Counted from the first letter of the stretch, positions 34,305 to 42,961 are shown. The stretch: DNA of 64,000 bases from Rathayibacter sp. VKM Ac-2804 (GCF_009866655.1 NZ_CP047420.1:930001-994000); one strand, 5' to 3'. A program made the numbers and translations. The notes: a model not told the origin generated them from the letters alone.

Positions 34305-35330
34305 ATGACGGACGACCAGGCCGGCAACGAGCACGGCGGCGACGACCGGAACGGCGAGCAGGAGCGGGGCACGTCCTCGGGTCCGCGCGCGGGCTGGTAC
34401 CCGGACCCCGCCGGCTCGCCGCGACAGCGCTGGTGGGACGGCCAGGGCTGGACCGACTCGCTGCGCGACGCCCCGCAGAGCGCGGCCCCACAGGCTCCCG
34501 CCGCCCCGACCGCTCCCGCCGCGCAGAGCACCCCGCAGCCTCCCGCGGCGCCGCAGCCGCCGATCGTGCCGCCCGTCTCCGGCCCCGCCTACGGCGAGAC
34601 CTCGAGCGGCCAGGCCACGAGCTACGGCCAGTCCGCGTCCGGGCAGTCCGCTCCCGAGCGCGAGATCCCGCAGCAGCCGCGGTACGGCGAGCAGACGTCG
34701 CAGCAGCCGTACGCTCAGCAGCCCCCGTACAGCGGACAGCCGCAGTACAGCCAGCAGCCGCAGCAGGAGTACAGCCAGCAGTACCCGCAGCAGTACGGCC
34801 AGCAGTACGGCCAGCAGCCCGCCTCCGCCGGCCGCCCCGCGGCGCAGCCGCGCGACCCGAGCATCGTCACCAGCACCCCGTGGATCTGGGTCGTCGTGCT
34901 CCTGCCGCTCCTGTCCGCGCTGTCGATCTTCCTGCTCCCGCCGGACGCGATCGCCGCCTCGGCCGTCTCGTCGACCTACGGTCCGCGCGCCACGATGGGC
35001 ATGTCGACCGCCTACCTCGTCGGCCTCGGCGCCGTGCAGGTCGTCGGCTTCCTGATCTACGCCGCCGAGGTCGTCTTCGCGTTCCTCGACTACCGCCAGC
35101 TGAAGAAGGCCGGCGTGCAGCGCCCGTTCCACTGGGCCTGGGCGTTCCTCGCCGCTCCCTACGTCTACGTGATCGGGCGCAGCGTCGTCGTGAAGCGCGT
35201 GACCGGCGGCGGCCTGCTCCCGCTGTGGATCTTCCTCGGCGTCGTGGCGGTGTCCTTCATCATCGCGATCGGCTGGACCGCCACGCTGTTCTCGGAGATG
35301 ATGCAGACGTTCCCGTCCGCGGGACTCTGA
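34305..35330 (+). CDS. DUF2510 membrane protein with Gln/Tyr/Pro-rich linker
   Basis: 341 residues. The N-terminal DUF2510 motif is AGWYPDPAGSPRQRWWDGQGW. A low-complexity linker follows (about residues 60-185), rich in Gln, Tyr, Pro and Ser, with repeated YGQQ, YSQQ and QQPY. After it are four transmembrane helices (about residues 195-212, 235-258, 275-292, 305-325). DUF2510 is a small domain found at the N-terminus of many actinobacterial membrane proteins, function unknown. ATG at 34305 was chosen for the GGGGAGCGGAGGA ribosome site. Confidence 0.8.
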   Translation: MTDDQAGNEHGGDDRNGEQERGTSSGPRAGWYPDPAGSPRQRWWDGQGWTDSLRDAPQSAAPQAPAAPTAPAAQSTPQPPAAPQPPIVPPVSGPAYGETSSGQATSYGQSASGQSAPEREIPQQPRYGEQTSQQPYAQQPPYSGQPQYSQQPQQEYSQQYPQQYGQQYGQQPASAGRPAAQPRDPSIVTSTPWIWVVVLLPLLSALSIFLLPPDAIAASAVSSTYGPRATMGMSTAYLVGLGAVQVVGFLIYAAEVVFAFLDYRQLKKAGVQRPFHWAWAFLAAPYVYVIGRSVVVKRVTGGGLLPLWIFLGVVAVSFIIAIGWTATLFSEMMQTFPSAGL

Positions 35331-35368
35331 TCCGCCGAGAGCCCCGAGCCGACCGAGGGAGCCCCACT

Positions 35369-36742
35369 GTGATCAACGGCGACGTGTCGTTCTGGTGGGC
35401 CTCCCTCGGTCGTTCCACGCCCCGTCCGGCGCTTCCCGGCCCGCTCGACGTCGACGTCTGCATCGTCGGCGCCGGCTACACCGGGCTGTGGACCGCGTAC
35501 TCGCTCGCGAAGACCGACCCGTCGCTGCGGATCGCGATCCTCGAGCAGCGCTTCGCCGGCTTCGGCGCCTCGGGCCGCAACGGCGGCTGGCTGACGAACG
35601 AGATCACCGGAGGCGTCGCCTCCTACGCCCGGACGCACGGGGCCGAGGCGGTCGACCGCTTCCAGCTCGCGATGAATCAGACGGTCGACGAGGTGATCGC
35701 GGTCGCCGCGGCCGAGGGGATCGACGCGGACATCGTCAAGGGCGGCGAGTTCCAGGTGGCGCGCGGCGAGGCGCAGCGGGCCCGCCTCCTGGCCGCCGCG
35801 GCGGCGGCCCGCGCCCGGGCGCACACCGATGTCGAGCTGCTCGATGCGCGGGAGACCGCGGCCCGGATCGCGGTCGACGGCGCCTCGGCCGGCCTCTGGC
35901 ATCCGCACTGCGCGCGCCTGCACCCGGCCAAGCTCGCCGACGGACTCGCCCGCACGGTCGAGGCGCTCGGCGTGCGGATCTTCGAGGATACCCGGGTCGA
36001 CGAGATCCGGCCCGGTGCGGCCGTCACGGCCCGCGGCGTCGTCCGCGCGCCGATCGTGCTGCGCGCGACCGAGGGCTTCACCGCCGCGCTCGCCGGGCAC
36101 TACCGGGAGTGGCTGCCGATGAACTCGTCGCTGATCGCGACCGAGCGGCTCGCTCCGGAGGTCTGGGACGAGATCGGCTGGGCGGGCCGCGAGACGCTCG
36201 GCGACGCGGCGCACGCCTACATGTACGCGCAGCGCACGGCCGACGACCGGATCGCGATCGGCGGGCGGGGCGTGCCCTACCGCTTCGGCTCCCGGATCGA
36301 CCGCGACGGGGCGACCGATCCGCGGACGGTCGGCCGGCTGCGCGAGATCCTCGAGCGGTTCTTCCCGGTGCTGCGGGGCGTCGGCATCGAGCACGTGTGG
36401 TCCGGCGTGCTCGGCGTCCCGCGCGACTGGCACGCGACCGTCGGACTCGACCGCGCCACCGGCCTCGGCTGGGCGGGCGGCTTCGTCGGCACCGGGGTCA
36501 CGGCGACGAACCTGGCCGGCCGCACCCTCCGCGATCTGGTGTTCGGCGAGAGCACGCCGCTCACCGAGCTGCCGTGGGTCGGCCACCGGGTGCGCCCGTG
36601 GGAGCCGGAGCCGCTGCGCTGGCTCGCGGTCACCTCGCTCTACCGCGCCTACGGCCTGGCCGACGCGGCGGAGGCGCGGGGCCGGGCGACGACGTCACCG
36701 CTCGCGAGCCTCGCCGACGTGGTTGCCGGACGCTCGCACTGA
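35369..36742 (+). CDS. FAD-dependent amine/amino-acid oxidoreductase (DAO family, PuuB-like)
   Basis: This 457-residue flavoenzyme begins with SFWWASLGR, then the FAD motif VDVCIVGAGYTGLWTAYSL and the GASGRNGGW segment seen in gamma-glutamylputrescine oxidases and related DAO enzymes. The C-terminal GWAGGFVGTGVTATNLAGRTL closes the FAD site. It should oxidise an amine or secondary amino acid with O2. GTG at 35369 follows GAGGGAG. The divergent Lrp-family regulator directly downstream (convergent at 36742/36758) hints at amino-acid control. Confidence 0.85.
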   Translation: MINGDVSFWWASLGRSTPRPALPGPLDVDVCIVGAGYTGLWTAYSLAKTDPSLRIAILEQRFAGFGASGRNGGWLTNEITGGVASYARTHGAEAVDRFQLAMNQTVDEVIAVAAAEGIDADIVKGGEFQVARGEAQRARLLAAAAAARARAHTDVELLDARETAARIAVDGASAGLWHPHCARLHPAKLADGLARTVEALGVRIFEDTRVDEIRPGAAVTARGVVRAPIVLRATEGFTAALAGHYREWLPMNSSLIATERLAPEVWDEIGWAGRETLGDAAHAYMYAQRTADDRIAIGGRGVPYRFGSRIDRDGATDPRTVGRLREILERFFPVLRGVGIEHVWSGVLGVPRDWHATVGLDRATGLGWAGGFVGTGVTATNLAGRTLRDLVFGESTPLTELPWVGHRVRPWEPEPLRWLAVTSLYRAYGLADAAEARGRATTSPLASLADVVAGRSH

Positions 36743-36757
36743 GCGGGAGCGATCCCG

Positions 36758-37195
36758 CTACGCCTCGCCGCGCTGGATCAGGCGGGAGAGCACGATCGCG
36801 GAGCGGGTGTGGTCGACGTTCGGCGCGATGCGGACCTTCTCGAGGGCGAGCTCGAGGCTCGGGATGTCGCGCGAGCGGATGTGCACGATGGCGTCGGCCG
36901 AGCCGGTGACCGTGCCGGCGTCGACGACCTCGGGGACGGCCGAGAGAATGCGGCGCAGCTCGTCGGGGGCGACGGTGCCGCGGCAGAACAGCTCGACATA
37001 GGCCTCCGTCGCCATGCCGTCGACCGCCGGGTCGACCTTGATCGTGAAGCCGCGGATGACGCCGTCGGCCACGAGCCGGTCGACGCGGCGCTTCACGGCG
37101 GACGCGGACAGCCCCACGACACCGCCGATGTCGCCGTAGCCCGCGCGGGCGTTCTGGCGCAGCAGATCGAGGATCTTCCGATCGATGTTGTCCAT
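36758..37195 (-). CDS. Lrp/AsnC-family transcriptional regulator
   Basis: This 145-residue protein has an AsnC-type helix-turn-helix (NIDRKILDLLRQNARAGYGD, then GLSASAVKRRVDRLVADG) and a RAM ligand-binding domain (VELFCRGTVAPDELRRIL, GSADAIVHIRSRD). Proteins of this type sense amino acids. TAGGCT on the minus strand (37207-37202) ends six bases before the ATG. It sits tail to tail with the FAD oxidoreductase and could regulate it or a distant target. Confidence 0.88.
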   Translation of the reverse strand: MDNIDRKILDLLRQNARAGYGDIGGVVGLSASAVKRRVDRLVADGVIRGFTIKVDPAVDGMATEAYVELFCRGTVAPDELRRILSAVPEVVDAGTVTGSADAIVHIRSRDIPSLELALEKVRIAPNVDHTRSAIVLSRLIQRGEA

Positions 37196-37269
37196 GCGTC
37201 GAGCCTAGGGGCGGGGTCGGAGCCGGTCGGGCACCCGCGCGATCACGGCGGGTCCGCGCCTGAGGGCGG

Positions 37270-37307
37270 GTGTCTCGAGACGCGCTGCGCGCTACTCGAT
37301 CAGCAGG
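37270..37307. repeat. Dispersed palindromic repeat, copy C (half-unit)
   Basis: GTGTCTCGAGACGCGCTGCG, then CGCTACTCGATCAGCAGG. It matches one half of the composite repeat at 49741-49835 and lacks the mirrored half. Confidence 0.65.
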
Positions 37308-37323
37308 AGGCGCGGGGGAGGGA

Positions 37324-37338
37324 AGGGTAGCCTTGCCT
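37324..37338 (+). promoter_or_regulatory. Iron-box-like sequence before the DedA-like gene
   Basis: AGGGTAGCCTTGCCT agrees at 12 of 15 positions with the core of the DtxR/IdeR iron box (AGGTTAGCCTAACCT). It lies 30 bases before the ATG of the 37368 gene and includes a possible -10, TAGCCT. By-eye match only. Confidence 0.3.
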
Positions 37339-37367
37339 TCTACCGAGCGAGGAGAGGGAGGCGCCGC

Positions 37368-37838
37368 ATGCCCGCCTTCCTGGACGAGCTGGGGTTCGTG
37401 GAGCTGCTCGCGGCGCTGTTCGTGATCGTGCTGCTGCGGGCGCAGGCGACGTACTGGCTCGCGCGGGCGGTCGTCACCGGGGCGGCCTCGCGCCGGTGGG
37501 GGCGGTGGCTGGAGTCGCCGGCTCTGAAGCGCGCGTCGGCACTGCTCGCCCGCTACGGGGCGCCCGCGGTCACCGTGAGCTTCCTCACCGTCGGACTCCA
37601 GACCATGATCAACGCGGCGGCCGGAGCGGCCCGGATGCGGTTCGGCGTCTATCTGCTCGCGATGCTGCCGGGCTGCGCGGCCTGGGCGCTGATCTACGCG
37701 ACCGTCGGCTTCGCCGTGCTCTGGGCGGTGATCGGCGCCGCGGCCGGCTCGCCGCTGGGCGTCGCGGTCCTCGTCGCGCTCGCGGCCGCGGTCGTGATGG
37801 CGGCAGTGCTGCTGCGCCGGCGCGGCATCGCCCGCTGA
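37368..37838 (+). CDS. DedA/VTT-like small membrane protein
   Basis: This 156-residue protein has four or five hydrophobic segments (about residues 8-26, 62-82, 92-116, 122-148) and the arrangement ALLARYGAPAVTVSFLTVGLQ, then GVYLLAMLPGCAAWALIYATVG, which resembles the re-entrant 'G-x-x-P' core of DedA/VTT membrane proteins. It is shorter than DedA proteins (about 200 residues), so the assignment is tentative. GAGGAGAGGGAGG is the ribosome site. An iron-box-like sequence lies upstream. Confidence 0.65.
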   Translation: MPAFLDELGFVELLAALFVIVLLRAQATYWLARAVVTGAASRRWGRWLESPALKRASALLARYGAPAVTVSFLTVGLQTMINAAAGAARMRFGVYLLAMLPGCAAWALIYATVGFAVLWAVIGAAAGSPLGVAVLVALAAAVVMAAVLLRRRGIAR

Positions 37839-37889
37839 CCGCCCCGCGGAGGGATGCGGATCACCACTGGCGGAAACACCTCGCTCGGC

Positions 37890-37976
37890 TATATAGTTGC
37901 ACTCGGTCAATAGTTGACCGCCGTCAACTAGTACCGCCGCATCGCCACCGGTGCCGCATCGTGAACAAGGAGCCGT
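37890..37976 (+). promoter_or_regulatory. Promoter and MarR operator of the exporter-marR operon
   Basis: TATAGT (37892-37897) is a good -10. Directly downstream are GGTCAA-TAG-TTGACC (37905-37919) and TAGTTGAC-CGCC-GTCAACTA (37911-37918 / 37923-37930), two overlapping perfect palindromes that share a TTGAC half-site. A further half-site, TAGTTGC, overlaps the -10. This is a strong candidate for binding by the MarR protein at 39785. AAGGAG (37967-37972) precedes the exporter ATG. Confidence 0.7.
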
Positions 37977-39785
37977 ATGTCCCGCGCAGAGCGCACGCGC
38001 ACTCGAGAAGAGCGCACCACCCCCACCGGCCCCGACGGGGCCATGTCGCACCGCCAGGTGCTCGAATCCCTCAGCGGACTGCTGCTGGGCATGTTCGTCT
38101 CGATCCTCGCGGGCACGGTCGTGTCGACCTCGCTGCCGCTGATCATCTCGGACCTCAAGGGCGACCAGAACGCCTACACCTGGGTCGTCACCGCGACGCT
38201 CCTCGCGACCACCGTCTCCACCCCGCTCTGGGGCAAGTTCGCCGATCTCTTCAACCGCAAGCTGCTCATCCAGCTCGCGCTCGCGCTGTTCGTGATCGGA
38301 TCGGCCGCGGCCGGCTTCTCGCAGGACACGAACATGCTGATCGTGTTCCGCGTCTTCCAGGGCCTCGGGGCCGGCGGCCTCGCGGCGCTGAGCCAGATCA
38401 TCATGGCCGACATCATCAGCCCCCGGGAGCGCGGCAAGTACGCCGGTCTCTTCGGCGGCGTGATGGCGATCGGCACGGTCGGCGGCCCGCTGCTCGGCGG
38501 CGTCGTCACCGACGCGTTCGGCTGGCGCTGGAACTTCTTCATCGCGCTGCCGGTCGCGATCGTCGCGATCATCCTGCTCCAGGTGACGCTGCGCCTCCCC
38601 GCGCACCCCAAGCGCACGGTCAAGATCGACTACCTCGGTGCGGTCCTCATCGCGGGCGGCGTCTCGCTGCTGCTGATCTGGGTCTCGCTGGCCGGCAAGA
38701 ACTTCGACTGGGCCTCCTGGGAGACCGCGGTCATGGTCGGCGGCTCCGTCGTGCTGCTGGTCGCCGCGGTGATCACCGAGCTCACGGTCGCCGAGCCGAT
38801 CATCCCGATGGGGATGTTCAAGAACCGCACCTTCAGCCTCGCCGTCGTGGCGAGCATCTCGGTCGGCGTCTCGATGTTCGGCGTCGCGGTGTTCCTCGCG
38901 CAGTACATGCAGCTCTCGCGCGGCGCCACGCCGACCCAGTCGGGTCTGCTGACGATTCCGATGATGGCGGGCCTGCTGATCGCGTCCACCATCTTCGGCG
39001 GGATCATCTCGCGCACCGGCAAGTGGAAGGCGATCATGGTCTCGGGCGGCGTGCTCGCGGTCGTCGGCACCTTCCTCCTCAGCACCCTGCGCTACGACAC
39101 GAACCTCGTGCTGGTGGGCGTCTTCATGGCGATCCTCGGCGCGGGCCTGGGCATGCTGATGCAGAACCTGGTGCTCGTCGTGCAGAACTCGATCGACATC
39201 AAGAACCTCGGCGTCGCGACCAGCGCGGTCACCTTCTTCCGCAGCCTCGGCGGCACGGTGGGCGTCTCGGTGCTGGGCTCGATGCTCGGCACGGTGATCG
39301 CCGACCACATCAAGACCGGCATCGCCGGACTCGCGCCGGCCGACCAGGCGATCGCCGCCCAGGCGCTCGGCAGCGGCACGATCCCGCAGGTCAACACGCT
39401 CCCGGACGCCGTGCGCGTCGTGGTCGAGAGCGCCTACGGCATCGGCGTCGGCGACGTCTTCCTCTACAGCATCCCGCTCGCGGTCATCACGCTGATCGCG
39501 GTCCTGCTGCTGCCGAACGCGCCGCTGGGCACGATGAACGCCGTGCAGCGCAAGACGGAGCCTTCGGGCGTCGTCGCCGGTGCGGAGGACGCGCTGATCG
39601 CGGCCTCCGACGGCCAGGCCGCCCTGCGCCCGGTGGGTCAGACCACCCGGAGCGACGACGCCGTGCACGCCGAGGACGAGGTGCACGGCCGCCACGCCGC
39701 TCCCGTCGCCCACGCCCGGCACGCCGCGACCACCACCGGCAGCCCCGCCACCACCGGCGCGATCGACGTGGCCGAGCGCCCCTGA
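37977..39785 (+). CDS. DHA2-family MFS multidrug exporter
   Basis: This 602-residue 14-TM transporter has an N-terminal helix with LLLGMFVSILAGTVVSTSLP, WVVTATLLATTVSTPLWGKF (motif A region) and VFQGLGAGGLAALSQ. The C-terminal tail of about 70 residues is His/Ala/Thr-rich (HAEDEVHGRHAAPVAHARHA) and cytoplasmic. ATG at 37977 follows AAGGAG; an inner ATG at 38043 is possible. The stop shares a base with the MarR ATG (TGATG), so pump and regulator are coupled. Confidence 0.9.
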   Translation: MSRAERTRTREERTTPTGPDGAMSHRQVLESLSGLLLGMFVSILAGTVVSTSLPLIISDLKGDQNAYTWVVTATLLATTVSTPLWGKFADLFNRKLLIQLALALFVIGSAAAGFSQDTNMLIVFRVFQGLGAGGLAALSQIIMADIISPRERGKYAGLFGGVMAIGTVGGPLLGGVVTDAFGWRWNFFIALPVAIVAIILLQVTLRLPAHPKRTVKIDYLGAVLIAGGVSLLLIWVSLAGKNFDWASWETAVMVGGSVVLLVAAVITELTVAEPIIPMGMFKNRTFSLAVVASISVGVSMFGVAVFLAQYMQLSRGATPTQSGLLTIPMMAGLLIASTIFGGIISRTGKWKAIMVSGGVLAVVGTFLLSTLRYDTNLVLVGVFMAILGAGLGMLMQNLVLVVQNSIDIKNLGVATSAVTFFRSLGGTVGVSVLGSMLGTVIADHIKTGIAGLAPADQAIAAQALGSGTIPQVNTLPDAVRVVVESAYGIGVGDVFLYSIPLAVITLIAVLLLPNAPLGTMNAVQRKTEPSGVVAGAEDALIAASDGQAALRPVGQTTRSDDAVHAEDEVHGRHAAPVAHARHAATTTGSPATTGAIDVAERP

Positions 39786-40243
39786 TGACCGCCGCACCGG
39801 CCGTCCCGACCCTCGCACCGGCGAGCGCGCTGCTCCAGGTCGAGGAGCAGATCACCGCGCTCGCCGTGCAGGTCCGGACGGCCGTCCGCGACGCGGCGGC
39901 GAGCATCGACCCCGGGCTGCCGCCGTTCGGGCTGCGGCTGCTGCGGATGCTGGAGCGCTGCGGTCCCGTGCACTCCAGCGTCGCGGCCGAGCGCCTCGGC
40001 GTCGACCGCAGCGTGATCAGCCGTCAGATCCGCCAGCTCTGCGCGCTGGAGCTGGTGGAGACCGCCGCCGATCCGGCCGACGGCCGCGCCCGCTTCCTCA
40101 CGCTGACCGCCGTCGGCCGCGAGCGGATGGGCGACCTCGGCGGGCAGCAGCGCCAGCGGATGCAGGAGGCGCTGAGCAGCTGGCCCGAGGCCGACCTGCT
40201 CGCCTTCGCCGGCTACCTCGAGCGGCTCACGACGGCGGGCTGA
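39785..40243 (+). CDS. MarR-family regulator of the adjacent exporter
   Basis: This 152-residue winged-helix protein has LRLLRMLERCGPVHSSVAAERLG, the recognition helix VDRSVISRQIRQLCALELVE and the wing DPADGRARFLTLT. Its position directly behind the exporter, with overlapping start and stop, and the palindromes in the exporter promoter make it the probable local repressor. Its 3' end overlaps the converging TetR gene by 17 bases. Confidence 0.88.
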   Translation: MTAAPAVPTLAPASALLQVEEQITALAVQVRTAVRDAAASIDPGLPPFGLRLLRMLERCGPVHSSVAAERLGVDRSVISRQIRQLCALELVETAADPADGRARFLTLTAVGRERMGDLGGQQRQRMQEALSSWPEADLLAFAGYLERLTTAG

Positions 40244-40838
40244 CGGCCGTCGGCCCGGCGGCGGGCGATCCCACCAGCGTCGCCACGTGCACGACGAAGG
40301 CGCGGCGGCGCTCGCGAGTGCCGTCGCCCCCGCGCTGGGCGAACGGCGTCAGGTGCCAGATCTCGCAGAGCCCGAGCAGGGCGATGAAGAGGTCCTCCGC
40401 CGACCAGCTCGCGTCGACGATCCCCGCCCGCTGCCACTCGAGCACACGCGCCTCCGGCGCGGGGCGGCTGCCGAGCCGCTCGCCCGCCTCCTCCCAGACT
40501 CCGCCGCCCTCGAGCCGCGCCCAGGTGAGCAGGCGGAGGAACTCGGGGCGGTCCCAGACGTGGTCGAACATCCGGCCGGCGAGATCCGGCAGGTCGGCCG
40601 CCTCGGCGAGCAGCGTCGCGTCGAGGGCCTCGAGCGCCCCGACCACGGTCGAGACGAACAGTCCGCGCTTGCCGCCGTAGTAGGCGTAGAGCCGCTCCTT
40701 GTTGAGGCCGGCCGCCGCGGCGACCCGGTCGACGCGGGCGCCGGCGAAGCCGTGCTCGGCGAACTCGGCGGTCGCGGCGCGGAGGATGCGCTCGCGGGCG
40801 GGCATCACCGCATCCGTCTCGAGATCTTCTGCAGCCAC
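40227..40838 (-). CDS. TetR-family regulator
   Basis: This 203-residue protein has a TetR helix-turn-helix: ARERILRAATAEFAEHGFAGARVDRVA (positions about 14-40), then AGLNKERLYAYYGGKRGLF. The C-terminal ligand domain is TetR_C_33-like. GTG at 40838 was chosen for the GAGGAGG ribosome site five bases upstream, with no ATG preferred. Divergent from the second DHA2 exporter, which it most likely represses. Its last 17 bases overlap the end of the MarR gene on the other strand. Confidence 0.88.
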   Translation of the reverse strand: MAAEDLETDAVMPARERILRAATAEFAEHGFAGARVDRVAAAAGLNKERLYAYYGGKRGLFVSTVVGALEALDATLLAEAADLPDLAGRMFDHVWDRPEFLRLLTWARLEGGGVWEEAGERLGSRPAPEARVLEWQRAGIVDASWSAEDLFIALLGLCEIWHLTPFAQRGGDGTRERRRAFVVHVATLVGSPAAGPTAVSPPS

Positions 40839-40859
40839 GCTTACCTCCTCGGCGCTCGA

Positions 40860-40907
40860 ACTGTACACTCGTCGATGCCCAACCAACCAGTTGGGGTGGT
40901 CTAGCCT
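40860..40907. promoter_or_regulatory. TetR operator and divergent promoters
   Basis: CCCAAC (40878-40883) and GTTGGG (40890-40895) are inverted around six bases, inside CCAACCAACCAGTTGGGGTGG. A rightward -10 TAGCCT (40902-40907) and a leftward -10 TACAGT (40865-40860) flank it. A TetR dimer bound here would block both the exporter and its own gene. Confidence 0.6.
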
Positions 40908-40969
40908 CACTGCCGCGGCTCGGATCCGGACCCGCCGGTCCCGCTCCCTCCGCTTCGAAAGGCTCAGCA

Positions 40970-42397
40970 ATGCCCGCGCCCTCCTCCTCCCGCCGCTGGT
41001 GGGTCCTCGTGATCCTCGCGATGACCCAGCTCGTCGTCGTCCTCGACGGCACGATCGTCACCATCGCCCTCCCCGCCGCGCAGGCCGACCTCGGCCTCAC
41101 CGACGTCGAGCGCCAGTGGGTCGTCACCGCCTACGCGCTCGCCTTCGGCGCGCTCCTCCTGCTCGGCGGCCGCATCGCCGACTACACCGGCCGCAAGCGC
41201 ACCTACCTGATCGGCATGGTCGGCTTCGGCGCGGCCTCCGCCTGGGGCGGCGTCGCCTCCTCCGGCACCGAGCTGATCGCCGCCCGCGGTCTGCAGGGCG
41301 CCTTCGCCGCACTGCTCGCCCCCGCCGCCCTCGCGCTGCTCACCGTGTCCTTCCCCGGCGGGCGCGAGCGCAACACGGCCTTCGCCGTCTTCGGCGCGGT
41401 CGCCGGAGCGGGCGCCGCGGTCGGCCTCGTCCTCGGCGGTCTGCTCACCGAGTTCGCCGACTGGCGCTGGTGCCTCCTGGTCAACGTCCCCGTCGTGCTG
41501 GTCGGCGTCGTCGCCGGCGCGCTGCTGGTGACCGAGAGCCGCGCCGAGGGCCGCAACCGCTTCGACATCGCCGGCACGATCACCGTCGCGCTCGGCCTCG
41601 CGAGCCTCGTCTACGGCTTCACGCTCGCCGAGCAGGGCTGGCTCCGCGTCGACACTCTCGGCTTCCTGATCGCCGGCGTCCTGCTGCTCGCGGTCTTCGT
41701 CCGCATCCAGGCGCGCTCCGACCACCCCCTGCTGCCCCTGCGCATCGTCACCGACCGGATCCGCGGCGGCGCGTTCCTGATCCAGGCGATCGTCGGCAGC
41801 GTCATGATCGGCTCGACCCTCTACCTCACGCTGCACCTGCAGCTCGTGCTCGGCCTCGCGCCGCTCGAGGCGGGCCTCGCGAACCTGCCGATGACCGTCA
41901 CGATCATGATCGTCGCGGGCATCGCCACCAAGCTGCTGCCGACCGTCGGCCCGCGCCTGCTGATGATCGTCGGCCCGCTGATCGCGGCCGCCGGCCTGCT
42001 CTCCCTCAGCCGCATCACCGCGGACGGCTCCTACCTCGTGCAGGTGCTGCCCGGCCTGATCCTGCTCGGCGTCGGCATGGCGATGATCTTCGTGCCGGTG
42101 CAGAACGTGGCGCTGACCGGGATCGCCGGCCACGACGCCGGTGCCGCCGGCGCGACCGCCAACGCCGCGATGCAGATCGGCGGCTCGATCGGCCTCTCCG
42201 TCTTCACCACGATCTACGCCGGAGTCGCGGGGGAGCAGTCCTCGCCGGTCGCCTTCGTCGACGGCTACTCCGCAGTGTTCGTCGCGGCGGCCGTCGGGCT
42301 AGTGCTCGCCGCGGTCATCGCGTTCACGATGATCCGGATCAAGAAGGAGCAGTTCCTCGCGCAGGCGCCGCGGGAGGCCGTCGCGCACCTGGGCTGA
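40970..42397 (+). CDS. DHA2-family MFS exporter
   Basis: This 475-residue 14-TM transporter starts WWVLVILAMTQLVVVLDGTIVTIALP, with the DHA2 motif VTAYALAFGALLLLGGRIAD (antiporter motif A region: GGRIADYTGRK) and the motif C-like GAVAGAGAAVGLVLGG. GAAAGG lies upstream of the ATG. It is divergent from the TetR gene with an inverted repeat between, a standard regulator-pump pair. The stop is followed by a nine-C tract. Confidence 0.9.
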   Translation: MPAPSSSRRWWVLVILAMTQLVVVLDGTIVTIALPAAQADLGLTDVERQWVVTAYALAFGALLLLGGRIADYTGRKRTYLIGMVGFGAASAWGGVASSGTELIAARGLQGAFAALLAPAALALLTVSFPGGRERNTAFAVFGAVAGAGAAVGLVLGGLLTEFADWRWCLLVNVPVVLVGVVAGALLVTESRAEGRNRFDIAGTITVALGLASLVYGFTLAEQGWLRVDTLGFLIAGVLLLAVFVRIQARSDHPLLPLRIVTDRIRGGAFLIQAIVGSVMIGSTLYLTLHLQLVLGLAPLEAGLANLPMTVTIMIVAGIATKLLPTVGPRLLMIVGPLIAAAGLLSLSRITADGSYLVQVLPGLILLGVGMAMIFVPVQNVALTGIAGHDAGAAGATANAAMQIGGSIGLSVFTTIYAGVAGEQSSPVAFVDGYSAVFVAAAVGLVLAAVIAFTMIRIKKEQFLAQAPREAVAHLG

Positions 42398-42441
42398 CCC
42401 CCCCCCGGCCGGCCCGCTCGGCTGATTAGGCTGGAGAGGAC

Positions 42442-42933
42442 ATGCGCGCCCTCACCGACCAGCAGATCCGCGACTCCTTCGTGAACGCCTCCCGCAAGGA
42501 GGTCGCGGATCTCTCGCTCCCCGCCGGCTTCGACGACCTCGACTGGGAGTCGTTCGACCATCTCGGCTGGCGCGACAGGAAGATCGGCCGCCGCGCCTAC
42601 GTCGTCGTGCCGCTCGAGGACCGGCTCGTCGGCGTCCTGCTCCGCCAGGCCGACGCGAACCCGCGCTCGCGGGCGCAGTGCTCCTGGTGCCGCGACATCC
42701 GGCTGCCCAACGACGTGGTCTTCTTCGGCGCGAAGAAGGCCGGCCCGGCCGGGCGCGCGGGCGACACCCTCGGCACGCTGGTCTGCGCGGACTTCCAGTG
42801 CTCGGCCAACGTCCGCACCCGGCCCTCGGTCGCCTACGTCGGCTTCGACGTCGAGGCGGCGAAGGCCGAGCGGATCGCGACGCTGCGCGTGAAGACGACC
42901 GGCTTCGTCCGCGAGGTGCTCGGCGAGAGCTGA
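42442..42933 (+). CDS. FBP-type C-terminal treble-clef zinc-finger protein
   Basis: This 163-residue protein has RKIGRRAYVVVPLEDRLVGVLL, then CSWCRDIRLPNDVVFF, and CADFQCSANVR, so four cysteines for one zinc. This matches the FBP_C treble-clef family, related to the EF-G-binding domain of FusB-like proteins. A role in ribosome/EF-G rescue is known for FusB of staphylococci; here it is inference only. TAGGCT lies nine bases before the ATG with AGAGGA between. Confidence 0.78.
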   Translation: MRALTDQQIRDSFVNASRKEVADLSLPAGFDDLDWESFDHLGWRDRKIGRRAYVVVPLEDRLVGVLLRQADANPRSRAQCSWCRDIRLPNDVVFFGAKKAGPAGRAGDTLGTLVCADFQCSANVRTRPSVAYVGFDVEAAKAERIATLRVKTTGFVREVLGES

Positions 42934-42961
42934 GCCGCCCCGCCCTCTCAGTGCCGCCGTC

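Noticed and set aside
33566..35368. Upstream extension of the FAD oxidoreductase frame
   Set aside because: It runs through the HAD and DUF2510 genes in wrong frames; the enzyme begins at 35369 with a ribosome site.
36630..39818. 1062-codon minus-strand frame
   Set aside because: Shadow of the Lrp, DedA-like and DHA2 genes; low-complexity Arg/Asp/Glu/His composition.
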